From Methanomicrobiales archaeon (GTDB lineage: Archaea; Halobacteriota; Methanomicrobia; Methanomicrobiales; Methanospirillaceae), in assembly GCA_017883495.1 (NCBI GenBank), contig JADGNL010000174.1, positions 1-7,220 of the forward strand: a stretch of 7,220 bases of DNA, read 5' to 3'. Below, in pieces: positions 1 through 6,145 of this stretch. The notes beneath the pieces are model-generated. The model saw nothing but the letters and a program-made list of their open reading frames with translations. It was not told the DNA's origin and did not search any database. Positions within the stretch are counted from its first letter, which is position 1. Each line of letters begins with the position of its first letter. The position numbers and the translations under genes are program-made.

Positions 1-566
1 GCGATCGTTCCCTGGTTCGTCGCGGGCACGAACTCCTCGGGGTCCAGTCTCCGTCCCGCGACATCGAGGCCAAGCCGTTCGAGCCCGGCCTCGGCCAGGA
101 CGATCGCGTCGTACCGCCCCTCGGCCAGTCGCTTCAAGCGGGTGTCCACATTCCCGCGGATCCCCCGGACATCGAGCCCGGGATCGTGGCGCAGAAGCTG
201 CGCCCGTCGACGCGTCGAGGACGAACCGATCACGCACGGCGCCGCATGCGGCGTCGCGAGGAAGTCGGCCGGGGAGTCCCGCAGCAGCACGGCTGCGGTC
301 ACGACCCCGCGGGGGCGCTGTGCCGGGATGTCCTTCATGGAATGGACGGCGAGATCGCACTCGCCCCGGCGGATCGCATCGTCGAGTGCCCGGACGAAGA
401 CCCCCTGGCCGCCGATCTCGTGGAGCGGCACACCGGTCACCGTGTCCCCCGCCGTCGCGACAAGCCGGACAGTCGTCTCGACGCCTGCTTCGCCAAGTTG
501 CTCCCGCACGCGGGCGGTCTGGGCGAGCGCGAGGGCCGAACCACGGGTTCCGATTACGAGAGACAC
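1..566 (-). CDS. hemC: Hydroxymethylbilane synthase (porphobilinogen deaminase), 3' end missing
   Basis: Joins four porphobilinogen molecules into hydroxymethylbilane, the linear tetrapyrrole that precedes uroporphyrinogen III; cytosolic. The N-terminal 188 residues are visible; the family is usually about 300 long. It opens with the family start VIGTRGSALALAQ, followed by the AVHSMKDIP motif whose Asp (residue 79) matches the catalytic Asp of E. coli HemC. Then come the substrate-binding arginines in IGSSSTRRRAQL and IRGNVDTRL, and the YDAIVLAEAGLERLGL segment. The domain with the cysteine that carries the dipyrromethane cofactor lies beyond the window. The start is a GTG at 566, inside the last codons of hemL (13-base overlap), with GGAGG 10 bases upstream. 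No ATG gives a better N-terminus, and the first residues align from here. It is the last gene of the operon seen; hemD and the uroporphyrinogen methyltransferase gene may follow outside. Confidence 0.95.
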   Translation of the reverse strand, partial: MSLVIGTRGSALALAQTARVREQLGEAGVETTVRLVATAGDTVTGVPLHEIGGQGVFVRALDDAIRRGECDLAVHSMKDIPAQRPRGVVTAAVLLRDSPADFLATPHAAPCVIGSSSTRRRAQLLRHDPGLDVRGIRGNVDTRLKRLAEGRYDAIVLAEAGLERLGLDVAGRRLDPEEFVPATNQGTI

Positions 567-1795
567 GACGCGTACGCCTCCCCGAGCTTCGCCATCTCCT
601 CCTCGCCGTGGGCGACGGAGAGGAAGTTCGTTTCGAACTGCGAGGGGGGCACAAAGACCCCGTGCTGCAGCATCCGCTCCCAGAACCGGCGGAACGCGAC
701 CGTGTCGGCCTGCTTCGCCTCGACGTAGTTTCGCGGCGGCGCGCTCCGGAAGAAGTGTTTGAAGAGCGAGCCCAGGCGGACGAACGAGCCCGGCCACCGG
801 CCGACCGACTCCTCGAGGGCGCGCGTCGCGTCGTCGAATCGAGCGTAGACCCCCTGGTTCGCCTTGAGCCAGCGGACTGCGGCGAGCCCGGCCACGAGCG
901 AGAGCGGGTTGCCCGAGAAGGTACCGGCCTGGTACACCGGACCCGTGGGCGCGACGAGGCGCATGATCTCGGCTCGTCCGCCAAAGACGCCGATAGGGAG
1001 GCCGCCGCCCACGACCTTGCCGAGGGTGGTGAGGTCGGGAGTCACGCCGTATCGGACCTGGGCTCCACCGATGCCGAGCCGGTAGCCGGTGATCACCTCA
1101 TCGAAGATCAGGAGAACGTCGTGGGCGCGGGTGATCTCGCGGACCGCCGCGAGGTAACCGTCCTCGGGCAGGATCGGGCCGATGTTGCCGAGCACAGGTT
1201 CGATGATCAGCGCGGCCACGTCGTCGTCCGCCGAGAGCACGGCCTCGAGCGCGTCCGGGTCGTTGAACGGAACCTGGAGCGTTCGCGCCGCCACCTCGGG
1301 CAGAACGCCGGCCGAGTCGGGAATGCCGAGCGTGGTCGCACCCGACCCGGCCTTGATGAGCACCCCGTCGTGGGCTCCGTGGAACCCGCCCTCGACCTTC
1401 ACGATCCCGCTCTTCCCGGAGAAGCCGCGTGCAAGCCGGATCGCAGCCATGGTCGCCTCGGACCCGGTCGAGACGAATCGGACCTGCTCGATGGACGGGT
1501 GGTCCGCGACGATCTCCCGGGCAAGATCGAGCTCGAGCGGGGACGGCGTTCCGTAGAGCCAGCCGAGCGCGAGCTGCGCCTCGATAGCATCCAGGACGAC
1601 CTCGGGAGCGTGCCCGAGGATCAGCGGGCCGTACCCGAGGCAGCAGTCGAGCAGCCAGGGGCCGTCCACGGTCTCGAGATAGGCCCCCGCTGCCGAGGTC
1701 GTGTAGAAGGGGTACGGTGAGATCGCGCGTACCGGGCTCGAGACGCCGCCCGGCATCAGCCGCACGGCCTTGCGATAGAGATCGGCGCTCCTCAT
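554..1795 (-). CDS. hemL: Glutamate-1-semialdehyde 2,1-aminomutase
   Basis: A PLP enzyme that converts glutamate-1-semialdehyde, made by HemA, into 5-aminolevulinate in the C5 pathway. The protein has 413 residues, close to the usual 425 or so. Fold-type I aminotransferase landmarks are in order: MPGGVSSPVRA (14-24), GYGPLILGH (54-62), TGSEATMAAIRLARG (110-124), GGFHGAHDG (136-144), the cofactor aspartate in FDEVITGYR (231-239), the PLP-binding lysine K260 in TTLGKVVGGGLPIG, and TFSGNPLSLVAG near residue 303. The open frame runs about 200 residues further upstream, but that part is low-complexity Arg-rich sequence antisense to nothing known and lies over hemB. The ATG at 1795 was chosen because it forms an ATGA overlap with the hemB stop, has GGAGG four bases upstream, and begins where the family begins. 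Its position beside hemA and hemB, the enzymes before and after it in the pathway, confirms the role. Confidence 0.97.
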   Translation of the reverse strand: MRSADLYRKAVRLMPGGVSSPVRAISPYPFYTTSAAGAYLETVDGPWLLDCCLGYGPLILGHAPEVVLDAIEAQLALGWLYGTPSPLELDLAREIVADHPSIEQVRFVSTGSEATMAAIRLARGFSGKSGIVKVEGGFHGAHDGVLIKAGSGATTLGIPDSAGVLPEVAARTLQVPFNDPDALEAVLSADDDVAALIIEPVLGNIGPILPEDGYLAAVREITRAHDVLLIFDEVITGYRLGIGGAQVRYGVTPDLTTLGKVVGGGLPIGVFGGRAEIMRLVAPTGPVYQAGTFSGNPLSLVAGLAAVRWLKANQGVYARFDDATRALEESVGRWPGSFVRLGSLFKHFFRSAPPRNYVEAKQADTVAFRRFWERMLQHGVFVPPSQFETNFLSVAHGEEEMAKLGEAYASCLS

Positions 1796-2760
1796 GCGTC
1801 CTCCGCGAGCCAGCGAGCCGCATCCTCGGCGAAGTACGTGATGATCAGATCGGCGCCGGCCCGCCGGATCGCCAGGAGGCTCTCGAGGGCCGCGGCCCGC
1901 TCGTCGAGCCAGCCGCGTTCGGCGGCAGCGCGAATCATGGCGTACTCCCCCGAGACCTGGTATGCGGCGACAGGAAGATCGAGGGTCCGCACGCGCGCAA
2001 TCACGTCGAGATATGGCCCGGCCGGCTTGACCATCAGAACATCCGCCCCTTCGGCCGCGTCGAGCGACGGCTCGACGAACGCCTCTCGCCCGTTCGCGGG
2101 ACTGATCTGGTAGGTCGACCGCTCGCCGCAGCTGCAGCCGGAGTCGGCGGCCTCGCGGAAGGGGCCGTAGAGAGCCGAAGCGAACTTCGAGGAGTAGGCC
2201 ATGATCAGCGTCTCCTCGAACCCCGCCGCGTCGAGTGCCGACCGGATCGCCTGCACCATCCCGTCGAGCATGCAGGACGGGGCCACGATGTCCGCGCCGG
2301 CCCGAGCGTGGCTGACCGCGATCCGCTGCATGAGCGCAAGAGACTCGTCGTTGAGGAGGTCGGGGCCGCCGTCGGCGCAATCGCCCACGATCCCGCACTG
2401 GCCCGTGTCCGTGTACTCGCAGGCGCAGACGTCGGTGATCACAACGAGGTTCGGAACCTCCGCGCGGACCCGACGGACCGCCTCCTGGACCACGCCCGTC
2501 TCGTCGTACGCGGACGAGGCCGCCGCGTCCTTGGTTCGCGGGATGCCGAAGAGCAGCACGGCACGGATCCCGGCCGCGTACAGCCGGGCCGCGGCCTCGC
2601 CGACCGAGTCCATGGTCTGCCGGGCCTGACCAGGCATGGAGGCGATCGGCACGGGTGCGGCGGCCTCTTCATCGACGAAGAGCGGGGCGATCAGCTGGTC
2701 GGTCCTCAGGTGGTGCTCGGTAAAGAGCGGCAACAGCCGGCGTCGCCGCAACCGCCTCAT
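1792..2760 (-). CDS. hemB: Porphobilinogen synthase (5-aminolevulinate dehydratase)
   Basis: Condenses two 5-aminolevulinates into porphobilinogen; a TIM-barrel enzyme, normally octameric. The protein has 322 residues, the usual length. The metal-site cysteines are present in DVCACEYTDTGQCGIV (C112, C114, C122), so this is a zinc-type enzyme. The two Schiff-base lysines are K192 in MAYSSKFASALYGPFREAA and K245 in VLMVKPAGPYLDV. The start of the family is visible as RRRRLLPLFTEHHLRTDQLIAPLFV. The open frame continues upstream over hemA, but only the ATG at 2760 gives the family N-terminus, and it forms an ATGA overlap with the hemA stop. An alternative ATG at 2778 would add six residues. No Shine-Dalgarno sequence precedes 2760, so coupled re-initiation from hemA is likely. 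The 3' end overlaps hemL in the same way. Confidence 0.97.
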   Translation of the reverse strand: MRRLRRRRLLPLFTEHHLRTDQLIAPLFVDEEAAAPVPIASMPGQARQTMDSVGEAAARLYAAGIRAVLLFGIPRTKDAAASSAYDETGVVQEAVRRVRAEVPNLVVITDVCACEYTDTGQCGIVGDCADGGPDLLNDESLALMQRIAVSHARAGADIVAPSCMLDGMVQAIRSALDAAGFEETLIMAYSSKFASALYGPFREAADSGCSCGERSTYQISPANGREAFVEPSLDAAEGADVLMVKPAGPYLDVIARVRTLDLPVAAYQVSGEYAMIRAAAERGWLDERAAALESLLAIRRAGADLIITYFAEDAARWLAEDA

Positions 2761-4085
2761 GCGTTTTTCGGGGTACATGCCTCGTCTCCGGTGATCTGTG
2801 GCTGGGGCGGTGTGGCGATGTCCGATGCGGGAGCGGAGTTCGCGCCGATGATGGCGCGGACCAGCGCGTCGGCCTCCTCGACCCGTCCCGCCTCGGCCTC
2901 GGCGCGCACGGCGAGGGTTGCGTCGGCGAGGAGCCGGCGGGCCAGGACGCGCGAGAGGTCGTCCACGACCTCGCATGTGTGCTCGTCTGCCTTCGCGAGC
3001 CGCTTCAGAGCGCGATCCCGCTCGCGCACGCGGATCCGTTCGGCCCATGAATGCAGGAGCCCGAGCCCGTCTCCGGCAGCCTGGCGGTTCAGGAGACGGA
3101 CGCATCGGCCGAGCTCCTCATCGATCATCGCCCGGACTCGCTCGGCTTCGCATCGCCGGGTCTCCATGTTCTGCTCGCTGATGGCACGGAGGCTGTCGAT
3201 CGTACAGAGGTGGACTCCGGCGATCCGCTCGGCCCCTTCCTCGACATCGCGTGGCTGGGCGATATCGATCAGGATCAGGGGCCGCGGCGCTCCTTCAAGC
3301 GGCCAGCACCGCCCCCGCATCACCTCTTTCAACGTCTCCACCTTCAGCACGGGATGCGGCGCAGAGGTGCACGAGATCACGACGTCCGAGAGGATCAGGT
3401 ACCGGCGGAGCTCGTCGAGCCTGACCGCCTTTCCCCCGATCTTCCGGGCGAGCTCGATCGCCCGCCCGTGCGTGCGGTTCGCGACGTAGATCGCAGTCAG
3501 GTCCCGCGCGGCCAGCGCCTGAGTCACGAGCATGCCCATCTCCCCCGAGCCGACCACGAGGATGTGACGGCCGTCGAGACTGCCGAGAAGGTCCTCGGCG
3601 AGCTGGACTGCGGCCGATCCGATCGAGACCGCGCCGCGGTTGATCTCGGTCCGCGATCGGGCTTCGACCCCGAGGTGGACCGCGGCGTTCACGCACTCCT
3701 CGATGAAGGGCGAGAGCGCATCCGCGTCGCGGCTCAGCACAAGCGCCTGCCGAAGCTGGCCCAGGATCTGGTCCTCGCCCATGATCATCGAGTCGAGACC
3801 GCAGGCGACCTCGAGGAGGTGGCGGACGGCGTCGCCGCCCTCGCGGAGTGTGAAGTCCGCTCGACTGGAGGCATGAAGGTATGCCGCGAGCTCCGGCCCG
3901 GTGCCGGGGACGAGCAGTTCGACCCGGTTGCAGGTCTGGAGCAGGAGAGCCCCGCCGAAGACCGCACGGGCATCTGCGAGCAGGGTCGCCTCGTCGGAGA
4001 ACCGGAAGGCCTCAAGCGCTTCCACGTCGGCCTCGTGATGGACGAGCCCGCCGATGGCCAGAGCGTGAACAAGAGATTCAGGCAT
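2757..4085 (-). CDS. hemA: Glutamyl-tRNA reductase
   Basis: Performs the first committed step of the C5 pathway: NADPH-dependent reduction of glutamyl-tRNA(Glu) to glutamate-1-semialdehyde, which is passed to HemL. The protein has 442 residues. The catalytic domain carries the nucleophilic cysteine C52 in LLLQTCNRVEL and the family signature GLDSMIMGEDQILGQ (95-109). The central NADPH domain has the Rossmann loop VVGSGEMG (176-183) followed by VANRTHGRA. A helical, arginine-rich dimerisation domain covers about 310-410. The last 30 or so residues are Ala/Pro-rich and look like a disordered tail beyond the family core. The ATG at 4085 has GGAGG 12 bases upstream and overlaps the end of the precorrin-2 dehydrogenase gene by 8 bases. 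As the flux-setting enzyme it is the natural control point of the operon, but nothing in the sequence shows how it is regulated. Confidence 0.97.
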   Translation of the reverse strand: MPESLVHALAIGGLVHHEADVEALEAFRFSDEATLLADARAVFGGALLLQTCNRVELLVPGTGPELAAYLHASSRADFTLREGGDAVRHLLEVACGLDSMIMGEDQILGQLRQALVLSRDADALSPFIEECVNAAVHLGVEARSRTEINRGAVSIGSAAVQLAEDLLGSLDGRHILVVGSGEMGMLVTQALAARDLTAIYVANRTHGRAIELARKIGGKAVRLDELRRYLILSDVVISCTSAPHPVLKVETLKEVMRGRCWPLEGAPRPLILIDIAQPRDVEEGAERIAGVHLCTIDSLRAISEQNMETRRCEAERVRAMIDEELGRCVRLLNRQAAGDGLGLLHSWAERIRVRERDRALKRLAKADEHTCEVVDDLSRVLARRLLADATLAVRAEAEAGRVEEADALVRAIIGANSAPASDIATPPQPQITGDEACTPKNA

Positions 4086-4704
4086 GGAGATATCGATCCT
4101 CCACCAGTGCCCACGCCGAATCTTCCCCTTGGCCGAGGGCCGCCCAGATCTCGCCGTCCTCGAGGACAGCCCGGAGAAGGGACGACCGTTGCTGCTGGTC
4201 GGGAAACCCGTCCTGGAGGCGACGCCGGAGTCGGGCCTGTAACGCGATCATCTCGTCAAGGCGCGGGAAAGCCTGCTCTATCGTTTCACGGAGGAACCGG
4301 GCCATTCCCGGACTCTCGCCTCCGGTGCCGATCGCGACCACGTATCGCTCGCCCCTGGCTACAGCCGGGAGCTGCACGTCGCCGCCAGCGCCCGAGGCGC
4401 TGTTCGCGAGTACTCCCTCGGACCGGGCTGCGCGCACGATCCGACCGTTCAGGGCCGGGTCCGAGGTGGCAGCGACGACAAGGTAGGCACCGGAGCAGAG
4501 CGCCCGGAGCCCGGTGTCGTCGAGCAGATCCAGGTCGGCCTCGACAAGTCGCGCCCCCGATCGCAGGAGCGGCGAAGCGAAGGAACGAGAGACGACCGTG
4601 ACCTCGGCCTCGGGCAGAAAGAACGCGGCCTTCCGGGCGGCCACCTCCCCCCCGCCGCAGATCAGGACGCAACGGCCCGAGAGGTCGATCAGCAGGGGGA
4701 TCAT
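4078..4704 (-). CDS. Precorrin-2 dehydrogenase / siroheme synthase N-terminal-like (Met8 / CysG-N type)
   Basis: Predicted to oxidise precorrin-2 to sirohydrochlorin with NAD+, and in some relatives to insert iron to give siroheme. Sirohydrochlorin feeds siroheme, cobalamin and, in methanogens, F430. The protein has 208 residues, as in stand-alone archaeal forms without the methyltransferase domain of CysG. Visible are the Rossmann nucleotide loop GGGEVAARKA (17-26), the strand AATSDPALN (78-86), the dimer/active-site segment from NSASG to QLPAV (101-115), and IGTGGESPGMARFLRETIE, which closely matches the SPVLARLLRE region of CysG. Oddity: by eye the catalytic Asp of CysG (D104, in NVVD) aligns with Ser104 here, in NSAS. 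The ATG at 4704 is the first gene of the leftward operon; its ribosome binding site is weak (GGCGAG, about 12 bases upstream). The family is clear; whether it also acts as a ferrochelatase is unknown. Confidence 0.9.
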   Translation of the reverse strand: MIPLLIDLSGRCVLICGGGEVAARKAAFFLPEAEVTVVSRSFASPLLRSGARLVEADLDLLDDTGLRALCSGAYLVVAATSDPALNGRIVRAARSEGVLANSASGAGGDVQLPAVARGERYVVAIGTGGESPGMARFLRETIEQAFPRLDEMIALQARLRRRLQDGFPDQQQRSSLLRAVLEDGEIWAALGQGEDSAWALVEDRYLHA

Positions 4705-4802
4705 TGATCAGGATCTCGCCCTCGACAATAATGAAGATGGTGGAAGGATCGGGGATTGGGGGCCGTTATCGCCTCCGTTCGGAGCGAGGAGACCGGCGTT
4801 CG

Positions 4803-4814
4803 CGCCACGTGGCG
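4803..4814. promoter_or_regulatory. Perfect 12-base palindrome between divergent genes (possible operator)
   Basis: The sequence CGCCACGTGGCG is its own reverse complement. It sits between the hem operon and rnpB. That is about 12 to 24 bases downstream of the transcription start inferred for the hem operon, and about 45 to 55 bases upstream of the rnpB 5' end. A dimeric repressor could bind there, or it could form a short hairpin in the hem leader. A 12-base palindrome can also arise by chance in GC-rich DNA, and I recognise no regulator for it. Confidence 0.3.
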
Positions 4815-4823
4815 ATGGCTCGC

Positions 4824-4834
4824 ATATCTTTATG
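4824..4834 (+). promoter_or_regulatory. Probable TATA element for rnpB
   Basis: An AT-rich patch (ATATCTTTATG) in GC-rich surroundings. Its TTTAT core is centred about 27 bases before 4858-4859, where helix P1 of the RNase P RNA begins; this is the usual archaeal TATA-to-start distance. The match to the archaeal consensus is imperfect. The better-looking TATATAAA at 4850-4857 would start transcription inside helix P3, so it is unlikely to serve rnpB. Confidence 0.45.
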
Positions 4835-4849
4835 CGGCTCCAGGCCGAA

Positions 4850-4857
4850 TATATAAA
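4850..4857 (-). promoter_or_regulatory. Probable TATA box of the leftward tetrapyrrole operon
   Basis: Read on the minus strand this is TTTATATA, an exact match to the archaeal TATA-box consensus. It would start transcription near 4826, leaving an untranslated leader of about 120 bases before the first ATG at 4704. The leader contains the palindrome at 4803-4814 and a small inverted repeat, CTCC-GTTC-GGAG (4773-4784). The box lies directly against the first base of rnpB, so the two promoters face away from each other and overlap. A weaker alternative, TTCATTAT near 4731, would give an almost leaderless transcript. Confidence 0.45.
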
Positions 4858-4858
4858 T

Positions 4859-5198
4859 GAGAGGGAGAGTGCGGCCGACGGTGGCGCAGCTGCGTCGCTG
4901 AGGAAAGTCCCCCCACCAACCGGAAACGCAGCCGCACGCAAGTGCGGATGGCGAGAGTCATGGCAATGGCACAGAAACGGTACGCCCCGCGCGGAGCAAT
5001 GAGGCGTTCGAGCCCTAACGGGCGAGCGCCGCCCTAACGGGCGGAGACGCGCCGAGCGTCGATGCGCGGGTGACGCTGAAACGGCGAACCCCTGCGGGTG
5101 CAAGTCAGAACAGGGCCAATCGGGCGTCCGGTCCCGGCCCGGGTTTGACGCGGAGCCGAATGCCGCACAGAACAGAAGGGGGCTTACTCCTCCCACTC
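4859..5198 (+). ncRNA. rnpB: RNase P RNA, archaeal type A
   Basis: Catalytic RNA of ribonuclease P, which removes the 5' leader from pre-tRNAs; in archaea it works with several proteins. The conserved core is visible at both ends: GAGGAAAGUCC (4900-4910) and ACAGAAGGGGGCUUA (5172-5186). These pair as helix P4: AAG 4905-4907 with CUU 5183-5185, and CCCCC 4909-4913 with GGGGG 5178-5182, leaving the universally bulged U at 4908. P2 is a perfect 7-bp helix, GUGCGGC 4869-4875 with GCCGCAC 5162-5168. P3 is CGACG 4876-4880 with CGUCG 4893-4897. P1 is GAGAGGGAG 4859-4867 with CUCCCACUC 5190-5198, with one A-A mismatch. Two GNRA-capped hairpins follow (CCGCAC-GCAA-GUGCGG at 4932-4947, and UGGC-GAGA-GUCA near 4949-4960), placed like P8 and P9. 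ACAGAAA at 4971 and GGGUGCAAGU near 5096 are further conserved bits. The ends come from P1 and may be off by a few bases. Confidence 0.97.
5012..5044 (+). repeat. Tandem UAAC-capped hairpins inside RNase P RNA
   Basis: The 13-base unit GCCCTAACGGGCG occurs twice, at 5012-5024 and 5031-5043, a period of 19 bases. Each copy folds into a hairpin with the same UAAC loop, a UMAC-type tetraloop. The first has a 4-bp stem (GCCC/GGGC). The second has a 6-bp stem (CCGCCC/GGGCGG). They lie in the specificity domain, roughly where P12 is expected, and look like a local duplication that adds an extra arm. Confidence 0.8.
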
Positions 5199-5262
5199 GA
5201 TTTAGTGCTCTTCTCGGATCGAAGCATAACGCTAATCCGTACATATTCCCTTGAGTAATAGC
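5199..5262 (+). other. Spacer between rnpB and the HTH-CBS gene
   Basis: This holds the 3' flank of the RNase P RNA, with a loose T-rich run (GATTTAGTGCTCTTCTC) that could end transcription, and AT-rich bits at 5223-5247 (GCATAACG, TACATATT) that could be a TATA element for the next gene. None matches the consensus well. A TTG at 5251 is in frame with the downstream gene, but nothing supports it as a start. Confidence 0.3.
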
Positions 5263-5817
5263 ATGCATATCCCGACGCCCGCGGAGATACGGGCGACGCG
5301 CGAGAAGTTCTCGATGACGCAGGCCGACCTCGCGGGCCGCGCCGGGATCAGCCAGTCGATGGTTGCACGGATCGAGGCCGGCTCGGTCGACCCGCGGGTC
5401 TCGACCCTGCAGCGGATCGTCGCGGTCCTGAACATCGTCGAGCGGTCGGTGATCACCGCCGCCCAGGTGATGCATACGCCCGTGATCGGGGTCCACCCCG
5501 AGGACCCGGTCACGAGTGCGGTCGACCTCATGGGCCGAAACGGAGTCTCGCAGCTTCCTGTCCTCCGCGACGGCGTCCCAGTGGGGTGTATCTCCGAGGC
5601 CGCCCTGCTCTCGGCGCTCGAGGAGCAGCAGCTCCACCGGGCGCATCCCTACCTCGTTCAGGAGTTCATGGAGCCGTCGTTTCCGACCGTCCCCCCCGAG
5701 ATGGACGTAGAGACGATCCTGCATATCCTCCAGCAGCACCACGCAGTACTCGTGGTCGAGGCCGGGAAGGTCCAGGGTGTGGTCACCAAGCATGACCTCA
5801 TCTCGCTGATCGTCTGA
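5263..5817 (+). CDS. Predicted transcriptional regulator: XRE-type HTH plus two CBS domains
   Basis: A 184-residue protein of the archaeal group of HTH regulators with C-terminal CBS domains. The HTH covers about residues 6-60: TREKFSMTQADLAGRAG is helix 1-2 and ISQSMVARIEAGSVDPRVST is the recognition helix and wing. CBS 1 (about 65-118) starts TAAQVMHTPVIGV and ends with VSQLPVLRDGVPVGCISE. CBS 2 (about 131-184) starts VQEFMEP and ends with HAVLVVEAGKVQGVVTKHDL. Paired CBS domains usually form a cleft for an adenosyl ligand (AMP, ATP or S-adenosylmethionine), so DNA binding is probably tuned by such a ligand; which one cannot be read here. The ATG at 5263 sits just before the HTH. The in-frame TTG at 5251 would add four residues, and neither has a Shine-Dalgarno sequence, so the mRNA may be leaderless or extend from rnpB. 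The target genes are unknown. Confidence 0.92.
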   Translation: MHIPTPAEIRATREKFSMTQADLAGRAGISQSMVARIEAGSVDPRVSTLQRIVAVLNIVERSVITAAQVMHTPVIGVHPEDPVTSAVDLMGRNGVSQLPVLRDGVPVGCISEAALLSALEEQQLHRAHPYLVQEFMEPSFPTVPPEMDVETILHILQQHHAVLVVEAGKVQGVVTKHDLISLIV

Positions 5818-5865
5818 CCCGGCCGACAGGTTCAAGTCCAGGAGAATTAGAGAGGGAATCTGATC

Positions 5866-6135
5866 ATGGACTTTCTCTGTCCGGGCTGCGGTTACCCGCT
5901 CGCATCGCCGGACGATATCTGCCCCCGCTGTGCCCTCGTCCAGGCCATCCCTCCAGTCGTCTCGACGGTCCCGGTAGTAGTGGATAGAGGCTATCCCCGG
6001 GAACGGAGGATGCCGGTCAGCCCGGATCGGAACGTGCCCCGGAGTCTGCGCATGCTCCTCGCGATCGCCGTCGGGCTGACCCTGCTCATCTTCGTGGTGA
6101 TCGCAATCTTCGTCTGGGTCCTCTTCGGCGTCTGA
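5866..6135 (+). CDS. Small zinc-ribbon membrane protein, function unknown
   Basis: An 89-residue protein I cannot assign to a named family. The N-terminus is a four-cysteine zinc ribbon, CPGC (5-8) and CPRC (19-22). A Pro/Val-rich linker with a basic patch (RGYPRERR, 41-48) follows, then one hydrophobic segment at about 63-88 (MLLAIAVGLTLLIFVVIAIF and on) that ends the protein. Arg59 and Arg62 just before this segment suggest the zinc ribbon faces the cytoplasm, as in a tail-anchored protein. The ATG at 5866 has GAGGGA eight bases upstream. The gene begins 48 bases after the HTH-CBS gene on the same strand and may share its transcript. Short zinc-ribbon/one-helix proteins of this layout are common in methanogens and mostly uncharacterised. 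Strong codon bias and the clean ribosome binding site support a real gene. Confidence 0.78.
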   Translation: MDFLCPGCGYPLASPDDICPRCALVQAIPPVVSTVPVVVDRGYPRERRMPVSPDRNVPRSLRMLLAIAVGLTLLIFVVIAIFVWVLFGV

Positions 6136-6145
6136 CCGCAGGTGC

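Noticed and set aside
320..1720. Long plus-strand open frame (466 codons) opposite hemL and hemC
   Set aside because: The product is Arg/Glu/Asp-rich low-complexity sequence with no family features and lies antisense to clearly recognised genes; an expected effect of high third-position GC.
1796..2398. Apparent N-terminal extension of about 200 residues on HemL, as a possible fusion
   Set aside because: The extension is Arg-rich out-of-frame hemB sequence; the ATG at 1795 has a ribosome binding site and the family N-terminus.
1717..4601. Two very long plus-strand open frames (590 and 516 codons) opposite hemB, hemA and the precorrin-2 dehydrogenase gene
   Set aside because: Composition is typical of GC-rich antisense shadows, with no motifs and no plausible starts; the minus-strand genes explain this DNA fully.
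4850..4857. TATATAAA on the plus strand as the rnpB promoter
   Set aside because: The start would fall near 4878, inside helix P3, yet P1 and P2 pair perfectly with the 3' end, so the transcript must begin at or before 4859.
4932..5044. Short repeats and palindromes taken as a possible CRISPR or mobile-element remnant
   Set aside because: There are only two copies of a 13-base unit, and all the hairpins fit the secondary structure of RNase P RNA.
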